A stretch of DNA of 64,000 nt from Ypsolopha sequella (GCA_934047225.1 CAKOHE010000120.1:248001-312000); one strand, 5' to 3'; shown: positions 20,436-33,007, counted from the first letter of the stretch. The notes: a model not told the origin generated them from the sequence alone. Translations and numbers: made by a program.

Positions 20436-20790
20436 TTTTTTCACGATTGCTGGGTTACCTCGATAGTAAAAGTTGCTTATATGGAATCTGTTTCTGGCTT
20501 CGACAACATTATCTTAACACCCAATATATTCCATGAGTATAATATCTTTACATTTCAAATAAAAATGTAAATAAATTATAATTAAATTAACTTGTTGTTC
20601 CTAACCTTAGCATTATAAGAAAAATTTTAGAATTATTATTAAACACTATGCATTTTAATGATCTGAAATAAAATTTATTCTGTCCTATTCTTAACAGCCA
20701 ATATATTCAATATATTCCAAGAGTACATTCTTTAATTTTGTAACAAAATATTAATTAAAATGAATAAATATGGTTTATTTCATTTTTCAG

Positions 20791-20890
20791 AACCCAACTC
20801 CTCTTGCGGTACCCGAAGTACAGCCGTCAACTTCTGGGTTCAAACTCTCCTCCGTAGATGATTCAAAGCGGTCACGACTTATCATTGCAG
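20791..20890 (+). pseudogene. P-like transposase exon 3, first copy (frameshifted)
   Basis: Encodes NPTPLAVPEVQPSTSGFK between TTTTTCAG and GTATTT. It is 100 bp against 102 bp in the copy at 24569; the missing two bases break the frame. Confidence 0.6.
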
Positions 20891-21050
20891 GTATTTATTA
20901 CTATTTACATAAGGTAACTTATTGATATAGCCAAATTCATACTGGAGACTTTGTTAGTGATTAGATCAGTAACAAGACTAAATGACGCCTTTTGTGAAAT
21001 ACACAAAATGAGGGTTCCCAGAGTAAAAGTTGTTTGTATGGACTTTTAGT

Positions 21051-22369
21051 CCGGGAGCTGGCCGCTCCAAACCCTACCTCATCATATTACCGGCAATAAG
21101 GATTTTACAGATAAAGTAGACCATTAGTGGTCCTAAAATAAATTGGTCTGCTGTGGCGCAACCTGGCACGTTTTGAACAAGTTTTTTTTTATGCAGCCTT
21201 TTTTTCTATAAAATATTTTACATACTTACCGAATAAAACTAATATGCTGAGATAGAGACTATTAAGTAGAACGTGAATCAGCAAGTCTGCCACGGCAAAT
21301 GTTGGCGGGTGTTGCAGGCAGACCTAAGTAGAGTAATTTTAGGTCAATGACGTGATAGTTATAAAAAGATAAGAGATCAAGATATTAGGTACCAACCAGA
21401 ATTCCTAAAACAGGTACGTTACTGAAATTAACCTTGAGTTTATGTCCAAAATTATGATATTTTGTATTTTTTCTTCGTTTGTACCAAATATTTTTAAGAA
21501 AATGTATCAAATTGTCAAAGTTTGATATACTTTAACACTAAACTACTACTATAATATAACTGCGAAAACGCTTATTTTAACAATTTAAACTCGAAAAATC
21601 ATAAAAAGGCCTATTCACACTATGGAACAAAGTCGCAAGTACTAAAAATCACTCTGCCTTCTCCGATCATGGATAATAGTACTTACGTAAATAACGTAGA
21701 GCTGTCGAAGAAAATACGAATAATGCTAATTCAATGTAATTAATTACACGCCGCTAAATTGAGAAACTTTAGCAGGTGTACTCATACATACAAACAAATT
21801 CGTCGAGTCGATCAAAAACAGCAGATTTTTTTTCTGCGTTTTCGGAGTTGAACCCTAAGTTAAATTTGTTCGTATTTATGTATGTATACATTCACCCCCT
21901 ATATATTCTTAGGTATTCAACATTTTACGGTATATAACTAACTGACAAAACCATTCATATATGAAAAACTGCCAGGCTGCATGCTGGCAGACCAAAATTT
22001 ATGTATGCAGTTTTACTTGATCTAATATAAAAAAATTGGTTTCACTCGGTAAGTCGATAAGGTAAAATATGGCTGTCAGCTGACTGCTAAATGTGGTCTG
22101 CCTGCAACACCCGCCAACATTTGACGTGGCTGACTTGCCGATTTACGTTCTACTTAATAGTCTCTATCTCAGCATATTAGTTTTATTCGGTAAGTATGTA
22201 AAATATTTTATAGGAAAAGACGCTGCTTGAAAAAAAATCATGTTGAAAATGTGCCAGGTTTCGCCACGGCAGACCAATTTATTTTAGGACCACTAATGGT
22301 CTACTTTATTTGTAAAATCCTTATTGCCGGTAATACGATGAGGTAGGGTTTGGAGCGGCCAGCTCCCGG
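21051..22369. mobile_element. Inverted-repeat DNA element with ~285-bp arms
   Basis: Ends CCGGGAGCTGGCCGCTCC / GGAGCGGCCAGCTCCCGG. Arms pair imperfectly from 21051 to ~21340 and ~22080 to 22369. The duplicate locus near 24830 lacks it, which shows the insertion point. No ORF. Confidence 0.75.
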
Positions 22370-22558
22370 ATTATTTTACTATGGAGCTTGGCACTGAAAT
22401 CGCGATTTATTTTTTAATGCAAATTTAAATCTCGAGCACCATCTTCACATCTCAAATACAAATGTAAATAAATTAAATTAAATTAACTTGTTGTTCCTAA
22501 CCTTAGCATTATAAGAAAAATTTTAGAATTATTATTAAACACTATGCATTTTAATGAT

Positions 22559-24440
22559 ATAGGATGGGATTTGGTCGGCCGCCTGGATTCGTGCTGGGGG
22601 CTCGGTTGGTGATCATTGAACCTTGTTCCTGGTCCCCGGCCGGGTCTCCGGTATGGGTTCGGGTGGCTGATTAGATTTTACCTTGTATAATATATATTTT
22701 ACCTATCATTTTAATCTGTATATATAAAATTCAAAGTCCTGACTGACTGACTGACTGACTGACTGACTGACTGACTGACTGATATATCAACGCACAGCCT
22801 AAACCGCTGGTCCTATAGACTTGAAATTTTGCACATAGATGCCTTATATAGTGTAGGCATCCACTAAGAAAGGATTTTTCAAAACACACCCCCTAAGGGG
22901 GTGAAACGGGTGTCCAAAGTTTGTATGGGGAAACAAGATTAGTTAGACTATTTAATTCGAGACTTTACAGGAGTACTCCTATCTATAAATGAGTAAACAC
23001 GTGTTTCAGTTTTTTTCAGAATTCAACCCCTAAAAGGGGGAAATGGGGTGAAAAATTTTGAAAATCTACATGGGCATCGTTTGAATGGTTTATCGGGTCG
23101 CTGATTACGAAAACAACAAAGATTTCTGAATCCAATGTAGTGGACGTGAAATACCATCATCCCCTGTTGGGTGCGATGGGGTTGAAATGTTGAAATGTGT
23201 AAATATCAATATGGGTGTCGTTTTTATGGTTTTTTGGGACGTTAATTAAGAAAATGCCATCGATTATGAAATGTAATATAGTGGACATGAAAATTCTTGA
23301 AAGTATGTGTGCCGGAGCAAATCGGCTGTAACAGACGGACAGACAGACAGCCACACAAGTGATCCTTTTAGGGTTCCATTTTTCCTTTTGAGGTATCTAT
23401 CTATATATCCACAATCTGTCTATCTATCTATATATCTATCTATCTATATCTATCTATATCCCAGCAAAATATCTTTGGAATGGAAGGTGGTACATCCCTA
23501 AGGGTTGGACCTTGGGGAGACAAAAAAAGTTTCTTTTTTTAATGTCGAAACTTTGACAGCCTGTATCTCACAAATGGCTGGACTTAGACCCATGTTGATG
23601 GGTGTCTAGGAAAAGGTCTCGACGAGATCTACCTACCAAAAGTGTCAAAACTTTACAGGCCTGTATCTCCCAAATGGCTGATGCTAGACCCATGTTCATG
23701 GTACTCTAAGAAAAGGGCTCGACGACGACGGTATAAAAAAAACCGAAAAAAAAAAATTCCAAAATTTTGATCGACCATATCTCCCGAACGGCTGATTGTA
23801 GGGAGTTCGGGTTTCAACTATAGTGATCGGTCAAGCTGGGGCTACAGGACCAAAAAAAAAATTGAATTTGACAGGTTGTGACAGTTTTTTGACAGGTCCA
23901 AAAAAGTATTCCGATTTGCATGAAACTCGGTATCAAGGGGCATTCGGGGTCGCCGATTACGCTGCCGTATTCAAATTTGTAATTTTTTGACAACTGATAG
24001 GGATTTTGACACTTTTTCGGAAAAACTTTGATCGGTGATTCCCCGTATTTGGCATTCGATTTGGTTCCACGAGGCCGAAAAACGAACATGTGAGGACGGA
24101 GAACGCGCCCGCGAGGCCGAAGGCCGAGCAGGGCGCGTTAGCAGTCCGAGCATGCGAGTTTTTCGGCCGAGCACTACACCTTGACTCCCAGAGGGAGTGA
24201 AAGCACTTATAATGTTTGTTTCTGAAAAAAATGTAATTGTTTCCTGTAGGCCACGCGGGCGAAGCCGCGGGCAGAAGCTAGTCGTAAATATATTGCTACA
24301 TAAATTAAATAAACCTTTAATTTAGTTCATGTACATTTATTATTTTATTACATATATTTTCTTTATTAGATTAAATTTGACGTGTAAAAAGTGTACCTGC
24401 TTTGCAAAATAAACTATTTGAATTTGAATTTGAATTTGAT
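22559..24440 (+). mobile_element. Truncated LINE 3' end, itself split by a Helitron
   Basis: The outer parts 22559-22714 and 24282-24440 are absent from the other duplicate copy. The right end is a TTGAAT repeat tail as in non-LTR elements, with a probable short target repeat TGAT on both sides. Coding content is not clear. Confidence 0.55.
22715..24281 (+). mobile_element. Non-autonomous Helitron
   Basis: Starts TCTGTATATATAAAATTC after an A, ends with the hairpin CGCGGGCGAAGCCGCG and GCAGAAGCTAG before a T, as expected for A|T insertion. It holds a (GACT)n array at 22738-22783, GATA-type repeats near 23395-23460, and no helicase gene. Confidence 0.75.
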
Positions 24441-24568
24441 CTGAAATAAAATGTATTCTGTCCTATTCTTCACAGCCAATATATTCAATATATTCCAAGA
24501 GTATATTCTTTAATTTTGTAGCAAAATATTAATTAAAATGAATAAATATGGTTTATTTCATTTTTCAG

Positions 24569-24670
24569 AACCCAACTCCTCTTGCGGTACCCGAAGTACA
24601 GCCGTCAACTTCTGGGTTAAAACTCTCCTGCGTAGATGATTCAAAGCGGTCACGACTTTTATCATTGCAG
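24569..24670 (+). CDS. P-like transposase exon 3, second copy
   Basis: 102-bp in-frame version: NPTPLAVPEVQPSTSG, then SKRSRLLSLQ, flanked by TTTTTCAG and GTATTT. It is homologous to the exon at 32540, so this exon type occurs three times. Confidence 0.65.
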
Positions 24671-25106
24671 GTATTTATTACTATTTACATAAGGTAACTT
24701 ACTGATATAGCCAAATTCATACTGGAGACTTTGTTAGTGATCAGATCAGTAACAAGACTCAATGACGCCTTTTGTGAAATACACAAAATGAGGGTTCCCA
24801 GAGTAAAAGTTGTTTGTATGGACTTTTACAATGGAGCCAACACTGAAATCGCGGAAAAAATTAAATACCTACAAAGTTAAATACCTACCTACATCGCGTT
24901 CCGCATGACACTAATAGTGCCAACACTACCATCAAACTTGTCACGCCCATCAAGTCATTCCGAATGGACAATTGCGTCCATCACTGCTTAAACTTATGAT
25001 CCATTCGGAACGCTTTTGAACGCGACATGTACGTTGACACTTGAAAGTGACAGAATTTGTAGGAATTTGTTTTACGTTACGTGAATACAAAGGGTATACT
25101 ACTTTA

Positions 25107-25672
25107 CTAAAGTAGGGTCACTGAGTGATGGCACTTATGACAGCTGCATTTAGTGATGAGGTACATTTAAAATTTCGGTTAAAAATGAAAATCAAGTGTG
25201 AGTTTACTCAACATTAGACACGTCATTCAACATTCAACATAATGATACAAAAGGAAAATGTGCCAAAACCAGTGGCGTAGCTATCGGAGGGCTATGCGGT
25301 GTGGTGCCCCGGGGCCCTCAAGAGATGTTTAAATATCTAAATCGAAAAAAGTATTTTACTATCATTTATTTTCGTTTAGTTTAACTTCGTCGTTGTTTTG
25401 TTTTTAATTAAATATTATTGCGTAACTTGGTGACCTCAAACACGACCTATAAAAAATGAGAAACTTTAAAAAAAAAAAATCTTTGTTTCTATACGAATTC
25501 TATTACACAATAAAGCAACATTCAAATCGAAAAATAATAACCGAAACAAGTAGTACATCACTATCAACAATGAAGTATTACATTTTTTAATTCACACTTG
25601 CTTATAAATAATTACGATACTTTGTAGGCATTTAAACGTCATAGGCGCCATCACTCAGTGGCTCTACTTTAG
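25107..25672. mobile_element. MITE family D, copy 1
   Basis: Inverted ends CTAAAGTAGGGTCACTGAGT / ACTCAGTGGCTCTACTTTAG, 566 bp, non-coding. Copies also at 44705-45267 and 57815-58374. Confidence 0.85.
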
Positions 25673-26335
25673 GTCCAAGAAGTCATTTCCTCTAACTTCA
25701 ATCTTTGAATCATGGTTTAATAATAAACTCTTCTGCTCCGAATACATTATTTTTAAAATTGCCGCCAGCTGGCTGTCACTTTTCATAGATCGCTCACAGT
25801 GCAAACGCTCTAAAGCATGGGCGATGATAGCACAACATGGCGTCGTTAATGACGTCATCTATGACATCATAGCGGCCATTGTAGGGCTATCGTTATCGCG
25901 CTAACACCTCAGAATAAGGAATACAAATAGAAGCCTGGCTAAAATAAGAACTGGGCATTAGCCATTGTACTCATCTAACGTAAATTACTCCTGTGTACGA
26001 GTGAATGAAACACCGGACCGCACTTACTTTATATTTTTTCCTGGTGTGTCACTAGATTGAACCAAGCAAATGTCAGTTGGATGTAATTTGGATGTATTTT
26101 AAAAATTATAATACCATCAAATTAAATACGTCTCATCATTGTATCGTTTTGTTGTAATATCGTTCGTTGCGTGCATCACATCTTAATTTGGTGGCATCGA
26201 AATGTCTAATGCATTTTGCAAAAGTTTACAGCTTCACCGAGAGAAATTAAATATTTTGGTGCTCTTCCTCTCAAAATTCGTGAAAGTGTGATTTATTATT
26301 GTTTGTGTTGATTGTTTTTTTAACATTGTAATAAA

Positions 26336-26412
26336 ATGTCTTGTGCGATTGAAGGCTGTAAATCGCATACAGGAAGAAAAGAAAACAACAATGAAGCAAT
26401 ATCATTTCACCA
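26336..26412 (+). CDS. THAP exon 1 of the short P-like transposon
   Basis: ATG at 26336, donor CA|GTGAGT. It encodes MSCAIEGCKSHTGR and EAISFHQ, with the first C-x4-C pair of a THAP zinc finger. It splices in phase to 26723 (FPKREELK). Confidence 0.65.
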
Positions 26413-26722
26413 GTGAGTTCTAATAGTTTTTATGTTAATAAGTTGCAGGATCATACCTAAAACTCAGTAACAATAATAGTAGTTCTTGTAAATCATACTC
26501 GTGTTCAATTCTACACCGATATTTGCCTGTTTTATATAGATTTTCTGCCGACTATGAGAGGTTATGTTTTTTCGCATAGTGATGTACTAAAGTCCGTGTG
26601 GCAAACTATCGAACATTGGTTCCTGCGGCAGCCGTGCATAAAGGATAATACCGCAGATTAATTGCAGTGCGAGTTAAAAGAAAAATAATGCCGAATAAAT
26701 ATCGCTATATTTTTTGTTACAG

Positions 26723-26930
26723 ATTTCCAAAAAGGGAAGAATTAAAAAGTGAATGGCTTAGACGAATAATTAGACCAAATTGGGCAATTAAAAAAAGCAG
26801 TCATTATTTGTTCGAAACACTTTACGCCGGATTCTTTTGGACCAAACGAAAATTTTAAATGGAGACGGTTAAAAGCAGATGCTTTACCGACGTTGTATTT
26901 ACCAGATACAGACACATGCGTAACCTTTAA
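26723..26930 (+). pseudogene. THAP exon 2 of the short P-like transposon, frameshifted
   Basis: Acceptor GTTACAG. It encodes FPKREELKSEWLRRIIRP, then after a run of A the reading changes frame to IICSKHFTPDSFG and LKADALPTLYLPD, i.e. the C-x2-H and the AVPTLFLP-like end of THAP. The frame change in the A run (about 26790-26800) breaks the protein. A further exon-like piece follows at 27024-27137. Confidence 0.65.
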
Positions 26931-28553
26931 ATAATTATGTATAATTGCATTATCAATCTTGTTTGTAGGTACGTGCTTGTATTATACTATAGTATATTAA
27001 CTCGATAATTTTTCAATTTTAGGCAACAGAACCAGTACCTATGGATGTCTGTGGTGTAGAAAAGTGCATACTTCTATGTTCGCAAATCGTTCTGAAAGGC
27101 CAGTTCAGAACTTGTACGTTACTTCCATGATCGACTTCACGAAAAAATTCCGCAGATCAAGACATTTTCGTACTTAGTGCGACTTACAAAGTATCCACTT
27201 AAATAGTTTACGGTTGTATCTCTGATACAAGCTACAGCATTTTTTGTACCAGAAACAAGCACAATTTTGGACTTAACTTATGTACCTGCCTACGATATAG
27301 TAATTTGTACTTAATAAAAAATATTATGCTAAACGAAAGATATCCTTTTATTAATTCCTTATTTACACAATATATCATGTGTCCCACTGGGGTAGACAGA
27401 GACCACTTTGCTATTAATTCTCTTGGCCTCCTTCTAAAGCAAGAGGATGTCACCAAAAAGGTCGGTGCCTCCTGCATTCTCTTTTTTTTCACACTTTGAT
27501 ACGATATAATGTGTGGTAAGCAGATTGGTCTTGGTTCATTTCGATTTGGTTTATTTATCGTAGTCAAAAATCGACATCGTTGCATCACTAGCAAAGCAAC
27601 GAACTAGTGACAACCTACCTAATTAAGAAAAAACTAATACATATCCATCTCTCTCTAACGCACTAGAATGTCGTAAGAAAATCAAGGATAGGTGTCTTTC
27701 TCCGCGTATTATTTTAGCCAGGCTTCTATTTGTATTCCTTATTCTGAGGCTAACACTGACTCGGAATGGCTGTTGACGCGATAAAATCGATTATGTCGTC
27801 ATTCGGAACGCGGTGCTACTCGAGCAAAACGTACGAAACAGCAGATTTTTTTTCGCGATTACTGTGTTACCTCTATAGTAAAACTTGTTTATATGGACGA
27901 GTATGTCGGCGTGGACGTAGCACCAGATGGAGATTTGGCACTTTCATCACCATCCGGATAGTCGTTCATAAACTCACACCGAGTTGGGTTTCCTACCCGG
28001 GTCGCGACACTAACCCGTTCAAAAATGAACTCGCGTCTCAACACCGACCGTTCAAAAATGACAGTGTCGCTACACTGGTGTCGAATTTTTCAACATCAAC
28101 TCTGAGCAGGGTTCGCAAGGTTCGTATAGGCTCCAAACGTCACCTGACATTTACGTAAATTTTCGTAAATGAAATGACGTTAATTTTTGTACCGAGGGGG
28201 TCTTCTCAACGTTATAGTTGATATACTTACGTTAAATTTAGTACAGAGGGGGTCCTCTCAACGTTATTATCCCATCCTAATATTATAAATGCGAAAGTTT
28301 GGATGGATGTATGGATGTTTGTTACTCCTTCACGCCGTAACTACCGAACCGATTGGTCTGAAAATTTGCACAAACGTAGTTCTGGGCCTGGAATAGCACA
28401 TAGGCTACTTTTTATCCCATAAATCAGTTCCCTTGGGATGGCAATGGGGTGACAAATTTCTTTAGAAAAGTGAAGTGTTTTACACAAGCTCAAGCACAAG
28501 CTCCTTTAAATTTGCACAAGCGCAAAGTACAAAAAAATGGTACCAAAAAAAAG

Positions 28554-29299
28554 AAAAACGGTCAAGTGCGAGTCAGACTCGCAAGTCGTCCGTAATTCGA
28601 CAGTTTTGCGAATAGAAAATTTAATTTTGACATTTTTGGAACTTTAACGGTGAGATTCCGTTGTCCATCCATCCGTATGTCACAGCCTCATAACTTTAGC
28701 ACTGTTAAAGACAAAGACTTATAATTTTGCACAAAAGAGGAAAAAAAAAATTATTCCTAAAACCACAATATGGGTATCAAATTATAAGTATTAAGGAGCT
28801 GATTATAAAATTATATAATTTGGCTATATTAACTTGCACCTTTTTCAAGAAATCGTCGAAATACCACAAAAAAAAATTATGTACCCACCCCGATTATAGG
28901 TCATAACTGGCCAATTACAGGATAATTATAGCGTTTTTTTTTTAATACAAATGAAAAATAAAAATAAAGTTAAATAAATTTATACATATTTTTTTAATAC
29001 AATATAGGTATTAAAAAGTCGATTGTAAAAATATACAGTTTTGATAATTTACTTGCATCTATTTCGATAAATCCTCAGAAAACCACAAAAAATGTATGTC
29101 CCTTCCCTTATCTCCAAAACTGGTGAATCGAAAAATGTAAAAAAAAAAAAAACCACGGCAATAAATGCTTACGTAAAGATTACAGAAAAAAAAATTGAGA
29201 AATTCACGAAAAAAAAGACCAAATAAAATTTTCTGTTCCCAAAACTGTCGAATTACGAAACCTAGGTACGCGAGTCTGATTCGCACTTGACCGGTTTTT
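28554..29299. mobile_element. Inverted-repeat element nested in the Helitron
   Basis: Ends carry AAAACGGTCAAGTGCGAGTC and GATTCGCACTTGACCGGTTT in inverse orientation. Related single ends occur at 33058-33080 and 38390-38412. Confidence 0.65.
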
Positions 29300-29500
29300 C
29301 GTCAAATATAACAGGAATAATTAGCGTACTTACGGCTACAATCTACTACGCGGACTCAATACGGAACTTATTGAAAATCATTTTTGAATTAGTAAACGTG
29401 CGACAACAAATTTTATAAGCAATCGTGCTTTTTCCGTTCAGAAACGCTGATACGCCTTCGACCTCGCCAAAGACACTTTATCTGGGGATAAAACATCTAG

Positions 29501-29770
29501 CCATCCATCAGCCTGTGTTCGTTTACTGCTGGAAATAGGCCTTTCTAAAATTTTTCCACTCTTGGCGCTCCTCCGTCATGCTCATCCAGCCACTACCGAA
29601 GTCCGCCGGGCCAGCAGGCACGAGGTCGGTCTAGGCTACGCTTTGCTGCACGTGGTGTCCATTCTAGGCCTTTTGGCTCCAACGGCAATCACGTCGGCGA
29701 CAAATATGGGCCTACCCACTGCCACTTCAACTTACTGATTCGGCAGATTATGTCGATGACTTTCCGCAGT
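29501..29770 (-). mobile_element. RTE-like LINE 3' fragment
   Basis: Minus strand reads the post-RT region (LKWQWAG-type) toward the GATG end; plus strand shows CCATCCATCAGCCTGTG and CCCACTGCCACTTCAACTTA. It is degraded. Confidence 0.6.
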
Positions 29771-30772
29771 GCTTAAAGGCAAAAGTATTTAACTGATAAG
29801 TTATCTCTTACCAAGGGCTTGATCCACCGACTTAAGGTCGCTTAAGGAGCTATGGAGCGAGCTATGCGTGGGATATCTCTAATGAATAAAATCGAATCAA
29901 ATAAAAGTAAAAAATAATTTCGTTCGGAAACGCGGCTCGGCCTACGGCCTGAACAAAAACACTTTAGCAAAGGACATTTCAAAGAACAAAAAATAGTTTC
30001 GTTTGGAAAAGCGGCTCGGACTTCGGCCTCGCCAAAGACCACCAAAGATACTTTAGAAATTAAGATGACATTTTTCAGGGTATTCGGAAAATCATTCCAT
30101 AAGGACAAAAATATTTTTCGAATTCAGTTGCTTTAAAGTTATAGAGCTGAAATTTTGCTTCTGTTACTAGGGTTGGGTTTAAGGATTTAATATATTTAAG
30201 AAAAAAATATTGTGTTTCAAACTGTTAACACACTAACCGAAGTTTAATTCAGAGAAAAAAATTATAATTTCGTTCAGAATTTTCCTAAATTTTCAATTAT
30301 GAATTTACAAATTTTACCTGGGAATCAAATAAGTGATCGAGAAATTATTTCGTGAGGAAACGTAGCTCGGCCTTCGGCCGCGACAAAGCCTGAGAATCAA
30401 ACAAGAGATCAAGAAATCATTTTAAACTACAAAAAACTAAATCCACGCGGGCGAAGCTGCGGGCAAAAGCTAGTACTAAATATAATGCAAAAATGACAAC
30501 TGACGTTTGGAGTGTCGCTACACGACGAAACCCGTTCAAAAACTCAGCGTTACAACCCCAGTGTTCCTACCCAGCCCAGGGCTATTTAATGAACGCACTT
30601 GGGGGTCTCCTTCATTTTCACTCAAGCAATAAAAGATGATAGTTTTTTACAAAAAGGCACAATTTAATGTCACTTCGTAACCTTTACAGATACTATGGCA
30701 CGAGGTGAGTAAGTCAGGCTCGGTAGAACTTAATAGTTCACCTAGATCCGGCAGGGGCTTCTAATAGTAGTT

Positions 30773-31147
30773 TATGGTACAAGGGCGCAAAGCAATAAAT
30801 TACGAGCATGAGCGTAGCGAGTGTTTTAAACGTAACCGAGTAATTTATTGCTTTTACGCCCGTGTATCATACCAAATTTTTCAATGCATAGTGTGAGGAA
30901 ATGAAAACAAATGTAATCTTGTGAACTTTAGATTATAATTGGCTCAAAAGTACTGTATCCAGAGACGTTAAACAGTGGAAAAAAAAGTATAACGTCTATG
31001 GTACACAGGAAAGGCTGCAGGTTAGCCAACCATTGTAAATAAATAAAAAAATAAAAATAATAATAAAGCCCTAGGGCAAAATAATCGACTTTTTGTTCGG
31101 TTTTGATGCATAAAAAGTGGGCCTTTACGAGCACATGCATTGAAAAA
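30773..31147 (+). mobile_element. Interspersed repeat family A, copy 2
   Basis: Contains the AATAAATTAC palindrome, TTTTTCAATGCAT and the terminal GAGCACATGCATTGAAAAA. Opposite orientation to 8606-8930. Confidence 0.75.
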
Positions 31148-31410
31148 ACTTTTAAAACAATAAATCCACATTATTAATTCACCATTCCTTCACAACAACA
31201 ACAACACCAAAAAGTTCTATCGGCTGCCACCAGCCGCTGTGGGGGCGCTGCCCCGACTGGATACTTCTGACTGGCTGAATACAAAATATTAACATTTAAA
31301 GTAAAACGCTATTTTAAGGCAATAACAAATAAACTATTAAGTATTTAAATCATCCTTAGATATTTTCATAACAAAAACATTAATCTGTTGGAGTTACTTA
31401 GAGATATCAA

Positions 31411-31987
31411 CCCTGCGGTCCGTAATAGAATTACATAGATAAAAGCTATGAATGAATTAAAGTGTGAGCGATGACTGGTCCGTAATTTGTGAGCTAGCAA
31501 ACGATGTGAAAGATAGCTTATGATTCGGACCGCATTAAAAAAGATACATCTTAACCATAACCTCTTATCACAAAATACAATAAGATTATTTGATTTTATT
31601 TCGTCAAAGTGCCGTGATTCGTGATGGAACAAGAAGAGTTTGTAGCACTGTTCTTTAACGTAGACTCAGATAGCGACGAAAAAATATATATACATATAAA
31701 TTCTTCCTTTTCGACGAAAAGTTCCACACGACTTTTTATTTGTTTCTCTCATGGCCGAATAAAACATATACTATGGTTTGTCTGATCTGAACTGCTGAAA
31801 TAATGGAGCGAAAACAATTTTTGACATTCCATTCCGTTCAACGCTCACATCGCCTCACCTCCGTCGCATGAGCCATGAAAGTCATACGAATGAATGAACG
31901 CATTTGCTTCACTCATGGATTATTAGCCATTCACCTCATTCATTCGTAATCGATTTTAGCGAAATAATTCTATTTCGGAACGCGGGG
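31411..31987 (+). mobile_element. MITE family C, long copy
   Basis: Ends CCCTGCGGTCCGTAATAGAA / TTCTATTTCGGAACGCGGGG, flanked by CAA on both sides, 577 bp. The 98-bp element at 13725 looks like its internal-deletion form. Confidence 0.7.
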
Positions 31988-32539
31988 CAATTATTCATCA
32001 CAAGCACAAAATAGTTCCTAATAAAGTTATAATATCTTGATTCTTCTGAATGAATTCTTTGGATATTGACAAAATAAAATCGTATTTATATAAGTTTACA
32101 AGCTATTATGTGAATTAGAAATATAATCATAATTATTATTAAAGTATAAAATAGGAACTGAGCAGTGACTTGTTAGTTCCAAACAAAACGTAAGTAAGCG
32201 CTAGTATCGCCATAGCGCGAAATTCAAATCTTGTTGTTAGTTCCGAACAAAACCGTAAGCGCTAGTGTCGCGTGCAGCGCAAATTACAGATAATATTTGT
32301 AGGGCTAGTCACCTGCGCCCATAAGTACTATCTCCAATTTCCGGCTTCAGCAACATCATCTTAACACCCAGTAATGTCAAGAGTAAACTTAATTTAATTT
32401 ATATTAGAAAAATTCAATACAAATAAACATGTAAAAGAGGTCATGTGTGTACAGTGGTGTGATTATCTCAATAATGAGATTTCTTTAATTTTGGAGCAAA
32501 ATATTAATTTAAATTAATAAATATTGTTTCTTTTTTTAG

Positions 32540-32620
32540 GTACCAAATCCTCTTGCCCTGCCTGAAGATCAGCCGTCAACATCAGCAGAATTACATCCTA
32601 CACGATTTAGATCATCACAG
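32540..32620 (+). CDS. P-like transposase exon 4
   Basis: 81 bp between TTTTTTTAG and GTATTT: VPNPLALPEDQPSTSAELH, then FRSSQ. Phase 0 at both ends. It is a diverged homologue of the exons at 20791 and 24569. Confidence 0.65.
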
Positions 32621-32648
32621 GTATTTTATCTTACGTAGTATAACCACA

Positions 32649-33007
32649 AATAGTAGTTTATGCTACAAGGGCGCAAAGGAATAAATTAAGGAATAAATAA
32701 GTAATTTATTGCTTTTACGCCCGTGTATCATACTACATTTTTCAATGCATGTGTGAGGAAATGAAAACAAATATAATCTTGTGAACTTTAAATTATAATT
32801 GGCTCAAAAGGACTGTATCCAGAGCCGTTAAACAGTGGAAAAAAAAAGTATAACGTCTATGGTACACAGGAAAATCTGCAGGTTAGCCAACCATTGTAAA
32901 TAAATTAAAAAAAATAATAATAATAAAGCCCTAGGGCAAAATAATCGACTTTTTGTTCGGTTTTGATGCATAAAAAGTGGGCCTTTACGAGCACATGCAT
33001 TGAAAAA
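32649..33007 (+). mobile_element. Interspersed repeat family A, copy 3
   Basis: Same landmarks as 30773-31147, starting 28 bp after exon 4 of the P-like gene. Confidence 0.75.

Larger units (their letters stand above)
20550..24860 (+). repeat. Tandem duplication carrying a transposase exon
   Basis: A unit of about 540 bp (upstream intron, 100-bp exon, downstream intron) occurs twice: roughly 20550-21050 plus 22370-22410, and 22448-22558 plus 24441-24860. Each copy was later hit by a different insertion, so each preserves the empty site of the other. Confidence 0.75.
25908..27748 (+). mobile_element. Short P-like transposon with THAP gene, complete ends
   Basis: Perfect 40-bp terminal inverted repeats (25908-25947 and 27709-27748) starting CTCAGAATAAGGAATACAAA, flanked by the 8-bp direct duplication GCTAACAC (25900-25907, 27749-27756). 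Eight bases is the P-element and hAT duplication size; the THAP-coding exons inside favour the P superfamily. There is no catalytic core, so it is non-autonomous. It lies in an intron of the larger P-like gene. Confidence 0.85.
28270..30473 (+). mobile_element. Non-autonomous Helitron with nested repeats
   Basis: Starts TCCCATCCTAATATTATAAA after an A, and ends GCGGGCAAAAGCTAG before a T, with a CGCGGGCGAAGCTGCG hairpin. Contains an inverted-repeat element (28554-29299), an RTE fragment (29501-29770) and several CTCGGCCTTCGGCC palindromes. It splits a family E repeat (27955-28269 and 30474-30610). No Rep/helicase ORF. Confidence 0.78.

Noticed and set aside
22738..22783. CRISPR-like array
   Set aside because: Simple (GACT)n microsatellite inside a Helitron; no spacer-repeat structure, and the genome is eukaryotic.
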